From positions 1 to 9,251 of the forward strand of contig JAHZHV010000258.1 of assembly GCA_019420085.1 (NCBI GenBank): DNA of 9,251 nt, written 5' to 3'. A program made the position numbers and the translations under genes. This stretch comes from Christensenella sp. Lineage in GTDB: Bacteria > Bacillota > Clostridia > Christensenellales > Maliibacteriaceae. The notes beneath the pieces are model-generated. The model did no database searches. It had not been told where the DNA came from and worked only from the letters and a program-made list of their open reading frames with translations. Shown piece by piece: positions 1 to 6,407 of the stretch (its first letter is position 1; each line of letters starts with the position of its first letter).

Positions 1-321
1 ATGCAGCGGCGTGCCGTCCGCGCATGCGGGCACAAGCGTACATGCGGTAAAATCCGTGCCAATGCCAATCACCTGCTGCGGCGCGATACCTGTTGCGTCA
101 ACAAGCGCCGAGACCGTCTTTTCCAATGCCTCCAGATAATCGCCGGCATCCTGCAGCGCCCATTCATGCGGCAGTGTACGGCCCGAAGGCAGCGTTTCGT
201 CCATCACGCCGTGCGCATAGGCATGCTGCGCACTGGCCGCAACTTCTCCCGTTCGCACATCGACCAGCACAGCGCGTGCTGAAAGCGTGCCAAAATCCAC
301 ACCGATGGTATACTGGGTCAC
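1..321 (-). CDS. araB: Ribulokinase, N-terminal part (runs off left edge)
   Basis: This is the first 107 codons of an FGGY-family sugar kinase that continues beyond the left edge. Ribulokinase phosphorylates L-ribulose with ATP in the cytosolic L-arabinose pathway. The start is a GTG at 319-321, preceded by GGAGG (complement of 329-333) with 7 nt spacing; there is no in-frame ATG nearby. Residues 6-21 (IGVDFGTLSARAVLVD) form the first nucleotide/phosphate loop of the FGGY fold, and residues 86-95 (GIGTDFTACT) are the second conserved strand. Together with the WALQ..DYLE stretch at 54-64 these closely resemble Bacillus-type AraB as I recall it, more than xylulokinase or glycerol kinase. It lies 112 nt after the LRR gene and has its own likely promoter, so it probably heads a separate arabinose unit. 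Only the N-terminus is visible, so the call rests on this region. Confidence 0.88.
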   Translation of the reverse strand, partial: MTQYTIGVDFGTLSARAVLVDVRTGEVAASAQHAYAHGVMDETLPSGRTLPHEWALQDAGDYLEALEKTVSALVDATGIAPQQVIGIGTDFTACTLVPACADGTPLH

Positions 322-364
322 CTTTTCGCCTCCTTGCAATCAAGAACAGCTTGTACGCCGCATC

Positions 365-393
365 ATGATAAAAAAACCGTATCAAACCATCAA
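365..393 (-). promoter_or_regulatory. Putative promoter of araB
   Basis: On the minus strand a -35 box TTGATG (complement of 388-393) and a -10 box TATCAT (complement of 365-370) are separated by exactly 17 nt that include a T-run. Transcription would start near 358, giving a leader of about 37 nt before the GTG start of araB. A CTTGTACG stretch on the plus strand at 350-357 resembles half of the Bacillus AraR operator and would overlap the start point, but the second half is not visible, so regulation by AraR is only a guess. Confidence 0.55.
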
Positions 394-433
394 CACATCG
401 TCTGTTCTTCTCAATAAATGCCGTCGCAGCCGT

Positions 434-1042
434 TCACAGCATCTTATAATCCGCGTGCGATCGCGCTGCAATGCCGTTTTCCCGCGCAAATGCCGCCGCA
501 GGCGAGTTTTCCGCACAGTACAGCGTCACCTGCCCTGCGCCGCAGAACGCATCGGGACTGATCCAGACGATACTCTGCGGTAAATAGACATGTTCAAGCG
601 CCGGACAATCCGCAAACGCACGCGCTGCAATCGCACGCATGCCCTGCGGCAGCCGGACCCATGCAAGCTTTGCGCAACCGCAAAATGCCTCCTGTTCAAC
701 GCCAAGCACCACGCAATTGTCAATTTGCTCCGGGATGCAGACGCCGCTGCAGGATGCATCACACCCTGTAACCAGCACCATCTGCTCATTTTTGATTGTT
801 TCCTTTTTCCAGCGCAGCAGTCCAAGCGCGTCTTTTTGGCGACATGCAAGCAGCGTTCGGCGCAAGTCCTCATTTTCCAGCTTTAACGCGTCCCGCTCTT
901 TTTCAAGCGCGGTGCACATCTGCGCCGCCTGCGTCATGCGCGTACGCAGCGCACAAAATTCTTCGTACAGCTGCGCATTTTGCGCCTTGCTCCATTCAAG
1001 TTCCTCCTGCAGTTGTTCCGCCGTCATTTGCGAAGGTATCAT
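434..1042 (-). CDS. Coiled-coil / leucine-rich-repeat (BspA-type, LRR_5) protein
   Basis: This 202-residue protein has no signal peptide or membrane segment, so it is probably cytosolic. Residues about 7-70 are rich in Glu, Lys, Gln, Leu and Arg with heptad-like spacing (for example TALEKERDALKLENEDLRRT), suggesting a coiled coil. Residues about 105-190 hold about three BspA/LRR_5-type units of about 23 residues with the pattern AF..C..L..V.LP..: AFCGCAKLAWVRLP (119-132), AFADCPALEHVYLP (142-155) and DAFCGAGQVTLYC (164-176). The end, NSPAAAFARENGI, is a typical cap of these repeats. There are 12 cysteines, nine of them after residue 90. The ATG overlaps the GH1 stop by 4 nt (ATGA), and GGAGG sits 6 nt upstream, so it is probably translated by coupling. 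Most LRR_5 proteins are secreted; this one is small and lacks export signals. A binding or scaffolding role is plausible, but its function is unknown. Confidence 0.82.
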   Translation of the reverse strand: MIPSQMTAEQLQEELEWSKAQNAQLYEEFCALRTRMTQAAQMCTALEKERDALKLENEDLRRTLLACRQKDALGLLRWKKETIKNEQMVLVTGCDASCSGVCIPEQIDNCVVLGVEQEAFCGCAKLAWVRLPQGMRAIAARAFADCPALEHVYLPQSIVWISPDAFCGAGQVTLYCAENSPAAAFARENGIAARSHADYKML

Positions 1043-2334
1043 ACCGCGCCTCCGTTTGTTGGATAAACCTGCGCCTTTGCATACGCCGCCATCTGCGCAT
1101 CCACGCCGCGCTTGCGGATCATATCCGAATAAAACTGTCCGCTTTGCTTCATTGTGCGCTTCTTTGTCTCATAGTCCATATGCACCAGTCCAAAACGTGC
1201 CGAAACGCCCTCGAGCCATTCAAAATTATCCGCAAAGCACCAGTAATAATAGCGTTTGACAGGCAGTGTTCCATCCTGCAGTAGTGCGCACAGATGCTCG
1301 TAGATATAGCGCGCCCGATACGCATCCTGCGCGTCACAGGCGCCGTTTTCCGTCACATACAAAGGCAGGTCCGCCACCTGCAGCATCTCCCGTGCACAGG
1401 CAGCGATCCCCTCAGGATCGATCAGCCATCCAAGATCGTTGACGGGCGCATGCCTGCGCGCCGCACGCCGAAGCGTCCCCACACAGTTTTGCGCATAGTA
1501 ATTCAGTGCATGAAAATCACAGTACATGCCTTCTTTTTTGGCGCCGCGAAATGGGAACGCATGCTTTCCCGTGGTAAATGCGCGCGTAAGGGATGTCTGA
1601 AACCATGTCCGCATCAGACGCGCACTTGCCCGATGCAGCGGGTTTTTCGGGTTCAGCGGACAAAAGTGACTCATGTGATGTGCAAAGGATACACGCGTGT
1701 TTTCCAGTTTCATCTGCGTGCGCACACGATGAATCGTCTCATACGCCGCAATATGACAGGCACACAGATGATTCAGTACCCGCAGCGTCTTTGCCAGGCT
1801 CCGCCGGCCCGGCGGCCAGTCTCCCGTCAAATAACCGTTGAGTGCATAAACGTTGGGTTCGTTGATCGTGATGTATTCCTCAACCATCGCGCCAAATGCC
1901 CGTACGACATGCTCCACATAGCGGCAAAACACCGACACACAGGCCGGATTTTCAAAACCGCCCTGCGCTTCAAACCACATGGGATTTGTAAAATGATGCA
2001 GCGTCACAAGCGGGCGAATGCCCAGACCTTTTAAATACACAATTTCATCCTGATATGCACGAAGCGCCGCCTCATCAAAAAAATCCTCACGCGGCTGAAT
2101 GCGCGCCCATTCCACGCCCATGCGATAGTGCCGAATGCCCATATCGTGCATCAGCTGCGCATCCTGCCGGTAACACGCCGCATGATCCACAATCGTGCAG
2201 GGGTCACTGCCATCGCGTATTTTACCGCGCGCATGCCAGTCACGCCAGGTGTTGTCGCTTTGTACGCCTTCAATCTGGGTGGCCGAAGCCGCCGCGCCGA
2301 GTTCAAACCCTTCCGGGAACTGCAATCGGGCCAT
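1039..2334 (-). CDS. Glycoside hydrolase family 1 (beta-glucosidase type)
   Basis: This 431-residue protein is a complete GH1 retaining beta-glycosidase, slightly shorter than the usual 440-480. The N-terminus carries the family signature GAAASATQIEG (13-23). The acid/base glutamate is E159 in TINEPN, and the nucleophile is E329 in YVTENG. The C-terminal sugar-binding motif ADNFEWLEG (368-376) keeps E372-W373. 6-phospho-beta-glucosidases replace that glutamate with Ser or Ala and add a Lys-x-Tyr phosphate clamp, so an unphosphorylated beta-glucoside is the likelier substrate. There is no signal peptide, so it should act in the cytosol on imported glucosides or disaccharides. An AGGAGG lies 11 nt before the ATG, a slightly long spacing. 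It follows the cysteine hydrolase by 24 nt and overlaps the LRR gene by 4 nt. The exact substrate (cellobiose, aryl glucoside or galactoside) cannot be read from the sequence. Confidence 0.95.
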   Translation of the reverse strand: MARLQFPEGFELGAAASATQIEGVQSDNTWRDWHARGKIRDGSDPCTIVDHAACYRQDAQLMHDMGIRHYRMGVEWARIQPREDFFDEAALRAYQDEIVYLKGLGIRPLVTLHHFTNPMWFEAQGGFENPACVSVFCRYVEHVVRAFGAMVEEYITINEPNVYALNGYLTGDWPPGRRSLAKTLRVLNHLCACHIAAYETIHRVRTQMKLENTRVSFAHHMSHFCPLNPKNPLHRASARLMRTWFQTSLTRAFTTGKHAFPFRGAKKEGMYCDFHALNYYAQNCVGTLRRAARRHAPVNDLGWLIDPEGIAACAREMLQVADLPLYVTENGACDAQDAYRARYIYEHLCALLQDGTLPVKRYYYWCFADNFEWLEGVSARFGLVHMDYETKKRTMKQSGQFYSDMIRKRGVDAQMAAYAKAQVYPTNGGAV

Positions 2335-2358
2335 GTCCTATTTAACCTCCTGTACGCT

Positions 2359-2868
2359 TTACACAATATCAATCTGACACATGCGCATGGCCTCCAGCGC
2401 ATTTTCATGGCTTTGCACAGACACGCCTGCACAGCAGTGCGCGCGCACTGCAATTGGCGTCTGCGGCAATACGGCCTTCAGTATCAGCGCATTGGAAATC
2501 ACGCAGATGTCCGTACAGACGCCGATCAGTTCAATCTGCTGCGGCTGCATCTTTTGCGCAAACGCAGCAAGCTGCATACTGCCAAACGCAGGTTTATCCA
2601 ATACGGTATCGCCGTCGATCGCCAATCCGTCACAAATCTGCCAGCCCTGCGTTCCCACAAGACAGTGCGGCACGGGAAGTTTCTTTCCCTCCTGCGTATC
2701 AAGATAGTCCTCATCATGCGTGTCGCGCGTAAAGACAACGCGCCAGCCCTCAGCGCGGCACTGCGCAATCCGCTTGCGCACCGGTTCAACAACCGCCGCC
2801 GTCTGCGCATTGCCAAGCGCACCGTCAATAAAATCATTTTGCATGTCAATCACTGCAAGAAGTTTCAT
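2359..2868 (-). CDS. Isochorismatase-family cysteine hydrolase, nicotinamidase-like
   Basis: This 169-residue cytosolic hydrolase belongs to the isochorismatase/nicotinamidase superfamily. The catalytic triad is visible: D8 in VIDMQNDF, K92 in LDKPAFGS and C122 in GVCTDICV. Possible metal ligands of the nicotinamidase branch are also present: D49 and H51 (FTRDTH) and H68 in VPHCLVGT. This supports an amidase acting on nicotinamide or a similar small amide in pyridine-nucleotide salvage, rather than isochorismate hydrolysis. True PncA proteins are often longer, so the substrate remains open. I chose the ATG at 2866-2868 because GGGAG lies 7 nt upstream and the protein then begins at the first beta strand. 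A longer reading from 2967 would add a Cys-rich, non-family leader that overlaps the GNAT gene. The start overlaps the GNAT stop by 4 nt (ATGA), so the pair is probably translationally coupled. Confidence 0.9.
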   Translation of the reverse strand: MKLLAVIDMQNDFIDGALGNAQTAAVVEPVRKRIAQCRAEGWRVVFTRDTHDEDYLDTQEGKKLPVPHCLVGTQGWQICDGLAIDGDTVLDKPAFGSMQLAAFAQKMQPQQIELIGVCTDICVISNALILKAVLPQTPIAVRAHCCAGVSVQSHENALEAMRMCQIDIV

Positions 2869-3434
2869 ATAAATTCTCCCTTTCCCTGTGCGCAGGACAA
2901 TTGTTCTGCCTGCCGTTCTACAACACGCGCACCGGCATGTTCCCAATAAGCACGATACACACTGCAATCACCGGGCACAAAATTATATTGATACATCCGA
3001 AATAATACCCAAATGTTTTTCGGCTGCCAATTCTCCCAGTATGAATAGCAGTACTGCATTCCCAAGCGCCGCATCACGGCACCGCTGGCGGGATTATTGA
3101 CATCATGCGTCGCCGTGACATATGTGTATCCTTCCTGCTGCGCCTGTGCAAGCACGGCCGTGCACGCCTCCGTCATAATCCCCCTATGCCAAAACCGGGG
3201 TAAAAGGCCGTAGCCAAGATCGCATCCCGGCGGCTCCGACAGATGCACGTATCCAATCGGCACGTCATCCTGTCTCAGGCACACGGCATATCTGCAGCCC
3301 TGTCGTTTTTGTGTTTCATACGCCGCGTAGTGCGTATCATAAAACGCTTGCGCCTGTACATACGACTTCACCGCCGGCCACGGAAGATAGGTATTGACCT
3401 GCAGGTCGGAAAATATGCGAAATACCGCATCCAT
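2865..3434 (-). CDS. GNAT N-acetyltransferase (RimJ/RimL-like), start disrupted
   Basis: From the first usable ATG the protein has 189 residues and a clear GNAT fold of the RimJ/RimL (Acetyltransf_3) type. The acetyl-CoA loop is PRFWHRGIMTEA (79-90), motif B is DVNNPASGAVMRRLGM (111-126), and the tail FRMYQYNF (145-152) is typical. Such enzymes transfer acetyl from acetyl-CoA to an amine; the acceptor is unknown. The family's first strand lies upstream of this ATG in the same open frame (IDTPRLRLRPFAQRDM, from 3479), so the real start should be further up. An AGGAGG (complement of 3508-3513) points to an ATG (3504-3506) or GTG (3498-3500) in this frame, but an in-frame TGA at 3495-3497 follows at once. 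The gene may be freshly inactivated, carry a sequence error, or use a non-standard start. The stop overlaps the hydrolase start by 4 nt. Confidence 0.75.
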   Translation of the reverse strand: MDAVFRIFSDLQVNTYLPWPAVKSYVQAQAFYDTHYAAYETQKRQGCRYAVCLRQDDVPIGYVHLSEPPGCDLGYGLLPRFWHRGIMTEACTAVLAQAQQEGYTYVTATHDVNNPASGAVMRRLGMQYCYSYWENWQPKNIWVLFRMYQYNFVPGDCSVYRAYWEHAGARVVERQAEQLSCAQGKGEFI

Positions 3435-3532
3435 ATCCCGCTGCGCAAATGGGCGAAGACGCAGGCGCGGCGTATCAATGACAGGCCAGTCACATCACAC
3501 AGGCATTCCTCCTTTTTATACAGCTTGTCCCC

Positions 3533-3538
3533 ATTATA
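3533..3538 (-). promoter_or_regulatory. Putative -10 box of the GNAT-hydrolase-GH1-LRR operon
   Basis: The minus strand carries a perfect TATAAT here, between the terminator of the M29 gene and the ribosome site at 3508-3513. The -35 region 17 nt upstream (TGGTGT) matches the consensus poorly. A TTTACA further up is 24 nt away, too far for standard spacing. Transcription would begin near 3526 and give a leader of about 20 nt, fitting a start codon around 3500-3506. No operator is recognised. Confidence 0.5.
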
Positions 3539-3574
3539 CCCTCTGTACGCGCAGCACACCAGTGTAAACACAGC

Positions 3575-3610
3575 AAAAAGCGCCGCATTCCCAAGAGAAT
3601 GCAGCGCTTT
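3575..3610 (-). terminator. Rho-independent terminator after the M29 aminopeptidase
   Basis: A 14-bp stem pairs 3577-3590 with 3597-3610 (one G-U pair in the minus-strand RNA) around a 6-nt loop. It is followed on the minus strand by a run of five T (3575-3579, partly within the stem). It starts 15 nt past the M29 stop codon and separates that gene from the GNAT operon. There is no T-run on the plus side, so it works in the minus direction. Confidence 0.85.
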
Positions 3611-3624
3611 GCATGCAGCGTTTG

Positions 3625-4740
3625 TCATTTCAGATTTTCCGGATTCAGACACTTCAATTCATCCAGAACAAACATGCCGTCTTTGCGGATCAGTACATCG
3701 TCAAAATAAATCTCACCACCGCCGAATTCAGGGGTCTGCTGGCAGATCAGATCCCAGTGCACCGCGCTGTGATTGCCGTTTTCAGAAGCATCGTAGCAGT
3801 TTCCCGGCGTTAAATGGAAGCTGCCGGCCATCTTCTCGTCAAAGAGAATATCGCCGAACGGCTTTGTGATATAGGGGTTGACGCCGATGGCAAATTCACC
3901 GATATAGCGCGCGCCCTCGTCGATATCGAATACCTGCATCATGCGCGCGGTGTCGTTGGACGACCCGTCGACAATCCGGCCGTTTTCAAAGGTCAGGCGC
4001 ACGTCGCGGTACATGAAGCCGTCGTTGGGCGACGGGCAGTTATAGGTAATCGTACCGTTGACCGAATCGCGCACGGGCGCGGTATAAACCTCCCCGTCCG
4101 GAATGTTCATGTTGCCGCACATGGCAACGGAAGCAATGCCTTTGATCGAGAAGGTAATATCCGTACCGGGTCCCGTAATATGCACCTTATCGGTCCGATC
4201 CATCAGATCCGTCAATGCGCGCATGGCGCGACCCATCTTTTCATAGTCCACCAGGCATGCGTTCAGATAAAAGTCCTCAAACTCCTCCGTGCTCATCCCC
4301 GCAAGCTGCGCCATGGCGTGATTGGGATAACGCAGCACGGACCATTTGGTGTGATTGCAGCGCTGGGAAAGATGAATCGGGCCCCAGTAGTTGCGGCGAT
4401 ACACGCCAAGCTGCGTATCGCTCAACGCATTCCACTGGTTGATATTCTCCGAAGCGCGCACGTCGATATAGGCGTCCATGTCCTTCATCCGCGCAAGCTC
4501 ATAGGCCGCAATCTCCGCGCAATGCGCGTCATCCGCGCCGCCGAACAGCGCCGCTTCCACCTCATAGTCGAACATATGCACAAACGGCCTGCCGCCCGCT
4601 TTGTAGGCCTCCTGCACAAGCATCTTCAAAAAGCCGCTCTCGTGACCGTGCATCTCAATGAGAATTTTTTCGCCGGGTTTTAAGTAGACGGCGTGATTGA
4701 TTAAAAACGAAGCAAATTTCCGCAGTCTGGGATCTTCCAT
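3625..4740 (-). CDS. M29-family metallo-aminopeptidase
   Basis: This 371-residue protein is a full-length M29 (thermophilic aminopeptidase, AmpS/AmpT) enzyme that removes N-terminal residues from peptides in the cytosol with two metal ions. The family ligands can be assigned by motif and spacing: E217 in NIPDGEVYTAP, E282 in YIGEFAIGVN, H309 in GSFHL, and H328 and D330 in AVHWD. Y316 sits 7 residues after H309, as does the conserved active-site tyrosine in the Thermus enzyme. The start at 4738-4740 has GAGGTG (complement of 4746-4751) 5 nt upstream. It is flanked by hairpin terminators on both sides, so it seems to be transcribed alone. The neighbouring M24 peptidase and symporter suggest a shared role in peptide turnover, but substrate preference cannot be read from the sequence. 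Confidence 0.94.
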   Translation of the reverse strand: MEDPRLRKFASFLINHAVYLKPGEKILIEMHGHESGFLKMLVQEAYKAGGRPFVHMFDYEVEAALFGGADDAHCAEIAAYELARMKDMDAYIDVRASENINQWNALSDTQLGVYRRNYWGPIHLSQRCNHTKWSVLRYPNHAMAQLAGMSTEEFEDFYLNACLVDYEKMGRAMRALTDLMDRTDKVHITGPGTDITFSIKGIASVAMCGNMNIPDGEVYTAPVRDSVNGTITYNCPSPNDGFMYRDVRLTFENGRIVDGSSNDTARMMQVFDIDEGARYIGEFAIGVNPYITKPFGDILFDEKMAGSFHLTPGNCYDASENGNHSAVHWDLICQQTPEFGGGEIYFDDVLIRKDGMFVLDELKCLNPENLK

Positions 4741-4758
4741 CGTAGCACCTCTTTCATC

Positions 4759-4764
4759 ATTATA
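4759..4764 (-). promoter_or_regulatory. Putative -10 box of the M29 aminopeptidase gene
   Basis: The minus strand reads TATAAT here. Transcription would start near 4752, leaving a leader of only about 12 nt that just includes the GAGGTG ribosome site. The matching -35 region (CTGTTT at 17 nt) is weak and overlaps the T-run of the symporter terminator. The match is suggestive only; read-through from the symporter is an alternative. Confidence 0.4.
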
Positions 4765-4780
4765 AAACGCTTATTCATGC

Positions 4781-4820
4781 AAAACAGGCGGCGGAAAGCA
4801 GACCTGCCGCATCCGCCGCC
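4781..4820 (-). terminator. Rho-independent terminator after the sodium:solute symporter
   Basis: GGCGGCGGA at 4787-4795 pairs perfectly with TCCGCCGCC at 4812-4820. The loop contains a second small hairpin (GCAG/CTGC), and on the minus strand the stem is followed by TGTTTT. It lies about 20 nt past the symporter stop codon. The T-run is interrupted, so some read-through into the M29 gene is possible. Confidence 0.72.
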
Positions 4821-4841
4821 CGACAAAAGCCGTAATCCTTC

Positions 4842-6251
4842 TTACTTGACGTAAAGCTTGTCGATATCGTGCGCATCGTCCCGGTTGCGTGTCACAATGG
4901 AGACCAGAACAATGGCGATCACCGACGCGGGCACCGCAAGCAGCGCGCTTTCAATACCCATGGGCTTGGCAAGCACGATATTCCACACGACGGTCACAAC
5001 CGCGCCGACCACAATACCCGCGATGCCGCCCGCCTTGGTCACGCGCTTGGAGAACAGCGCAAACAGGAACGCCGGCGTAATTGCCGCGCCGTACATGCCG
5101 TATGCCGTCAGCTGCAGCGTGATGATCGAGGGGAAGTACAGCGCGCAGGCCGCAGACAGGATGCCCAGCACGACAACCGTGACACGCAGGAATGTCATTT
5201 TCTGCTTGTCGGTCGCATCCTTTTTGAAGAACTTGCCCCACACATCATAGGTCAGATTCGTCGCCGTGGACAGCAGGAAGCTGTCGCCGGTCGTGACGAT
5301 AAACGACACGCACGCCGCCAACACCAGTGCGCCAAAGATAAACGGCAGGAAGCCGATCGCCAGAGAGAAGATGACGTTGGAGGTCACTTCCAGCTCGGGC
5401 AGAAGCACAATGCCGATCGTGGAAAGCAGAATAATCAGCGCGCAGACGACAACCTCGGCAATAAACATGCCGATATTCGACTGCTTGGCCTCTTTGGAAT
5501 CCTTTGCCGAAGCAAAGCGCTGCATCATGTTCTGATCGCCCAGCATAAGGGCAATCGTGGGCACCATGTAACCGGCAATCTGATACCCCGTCAGACCGCC
5601 CAGTCCCTTCTTGACAGCCGGAAGCGCCTCAACCATGGCTTCCCAGCCGCCCGCCTGTGAGAGCAGGAACGGAACTGCCAGCAGGAAACCGCCGACCATG
5701 ACCAGCGCGCCGATGGCGTCGGAATAAGCAACCGTCACCATGCCGCCCGTTACCGTCAACAAGATAATGAACGCCGTGGCAATAAACGTTGCGGTATTCA
5801 GGTCCATGCCGGTCGTCAGCGACACGATATTGCCCGCCGCCTTGACCTGCGTCGCAACGATGCCGACATACGCCAGCATGATGCATACGGCCGACAGCAC
5901 GCGCGCCGTGGTTCCATAGCGCGCCTGGAAGATTTCCGGCACCGTCAGCTTTTCACTCTGACGCACCTTGCCCGCTATAAAGTATAAAAGGATAATACCG
6001 ATCGGCGCGCCAAGGAAGTGCAGCACGCCGACCCACGGGCCGTAGTCATAGATGACGCTCGCGCTGCCGGTAATGCCGCCGCCGCACCAGGTGGCAAGCA
6101 GCGTACCGACCAGAATGATCATCGGCAGCCGGCGTCCCGCAACGACAAAGTCTTCAGAATTTTTGACTTTGGCGCGGCTGATGATAAACCCGTACACAAT
6201 CAGCGCCAGCAAATAGGCGCCGACAACCAGCATGTAACTCACAAAATTCAT
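4842..6251 (-). CDS. Sodium:solute symporter (SSS family)
   Basis: This protein of about 469 residues is an SSS-family (PutP/SGLT type) membrane carrier that couples Na+ entry to solute uptake. It has about 13 hydrophobic segments along its whole length. Family motifs are ATWCGGGITGSAS (53-65) in the second helix region, VTVAYSDAIGALVMV (172-186), GDQNMMQRFASAKDSKEA (238-255) and TTGDSFLLSTATNLTYDVW (320-338). By alignment T320 and T321 occupy the place of the Ser-Thr Na+ pair of PutP. The ATG at 6249-6251 directly abuts a GGGGG ribosome site with no spacer; a GTG three codons later (6240-6242) has a better 9-nt spacer and may be the true start. An upstream reading from 6311 would begin inside the -35 box and is unlikely. 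The solute is unknown. Its divergent neighbour is an Xaa-Pro-type peptidase, so proline or another amino acid is a reasonable guess. Confidence 0.92.
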   Translation of the reverse strand: MNFVSYMLVVGAYLLALIVYGFIISRAKVKNSEDFVVAGRRLPMIILVGTLLATWCGGGITGSASVIYDYGPWVGVLHFLGAPIGIILLYFIAGKVRQSEKLTVPEIFQARYGTTARVLSAVCIMLAYVGIVATQVKAAGNIVSLTTGMDLNTATFIATAFIILLTVTGGMVTVAYSDAIGALVMVGGFLLAVPFLLSQAGGWEAMVEALPAVKKGLGGLTGYQIAGYMVPTIALMLGDQNMMQRFASAKDSKEAKQSNIGMFIAEVVVCALIILLSTIGIVLLPELEVTSNVIFSLAIGFLPFIFGALVLAACVSFIVTTGDSFLLSTATNLTYDVWGKFFKKDATDKQKMTFLRVTVVVLGILSAACALYFPSIITLQLTAYGMYGAAITPAFLFALFSKRVTKAGGIAGIVVGAVVTVVWNIVLAKPMGIESALLAVPASVIAIVLVSIVTRNRDDAHDIDKLYVK

Positions 6252-6282
6252 CCCCCTTAAAAAAATATAAAGACTCTTGCTG

Positions 6283-6311
6283 AGTGTACCAAGAAACGCT
6301 TTTTGTGTCAA
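6283..6311 (-). promoter_or_regulatory. Strong promoter of the symporter gene
   Basis: A perfect -35 TTGACA (complement of 6306-6311) lies exactly 17 nt from a -10 TACACT (complement of 6283-6288), which is preceded by TGG as an extended -10. Transcription would start near 6276, about 25 nt before the start codon. This is the best promoter match in the window and argues against any symporter start upstream of 6276. Confidence 0.8.
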
Positions 6312-6357
6312 TGATCAGCCAAATTGACCAGCCCTTTCCTTTTGCGCTGCAATGCGC

Positions 6358-6363
6358 TACAAT
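6358..6363 (+). promoter_or_regulatory. Putative -10 box of the M24 peptidase gene
   Basis: TACAAT on the plus strand matches the -10 consensus in five of six positions and would give a leader of about 38 nt before the ATG at 6408. No good -35 lies 16-18 nt upstream (TTTCCT at 17 nt); a TTGACC is 28 nt away, too far. It shares the divergent region with the symporter promoter, so the two genes could be co-regulated, but I see no clear operator. Confidence 0.35.
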
Positions 6364-6407
6364 AACAGTTAAATTCCACTATCTTGCAAATTGAGGTGAA
6401 CACACTT

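Noticed and set aside
1294..2034. 246-codon plus-strand open frame inside the complement of GH1
   Set aside because: Shadow of GH1, whose catalytic glutamates are both intact on the minus strand.
2128..2949. 273-codon plus-strand open frame across GH1 and the hydrolase
   Set aside because: It spans the complement of two recognised genes and their junction, with no domain and no ribosome site of note.
2869..2967. Longer start for the cysteine hydrolase (33 extra codons)
   Set aside because: The extra residues are Cys/Arg-rich, overlap the GNAT gene out of frame and are not part of the fold. The ATG at 2866-2868 has a well-placed GGGAG and overlaps the GNAT stop as ATGA.
3368..3652. 94-codon minus-strand frame across the M29 terminator and GNAT start
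   Set aside because: It begins inside the M29 coding end, runs through the terminator hairpin and ends as an out-of-frame reading of the GNAT gene. It is best explained as chance.
3814..4683. 289-codon plus-strand open frame opposite the M29 gene
   Set aside because: It lies fully inside the complement of a gene with all metal ligands in place, and its His/Arg-rich product resembles no known family.
4781..4820. GC-rich inverted repeat considered as a protein-binding operator
   Set aside because: Its position just after the symporter stop and the following T-rich stretch fit a terminator better.
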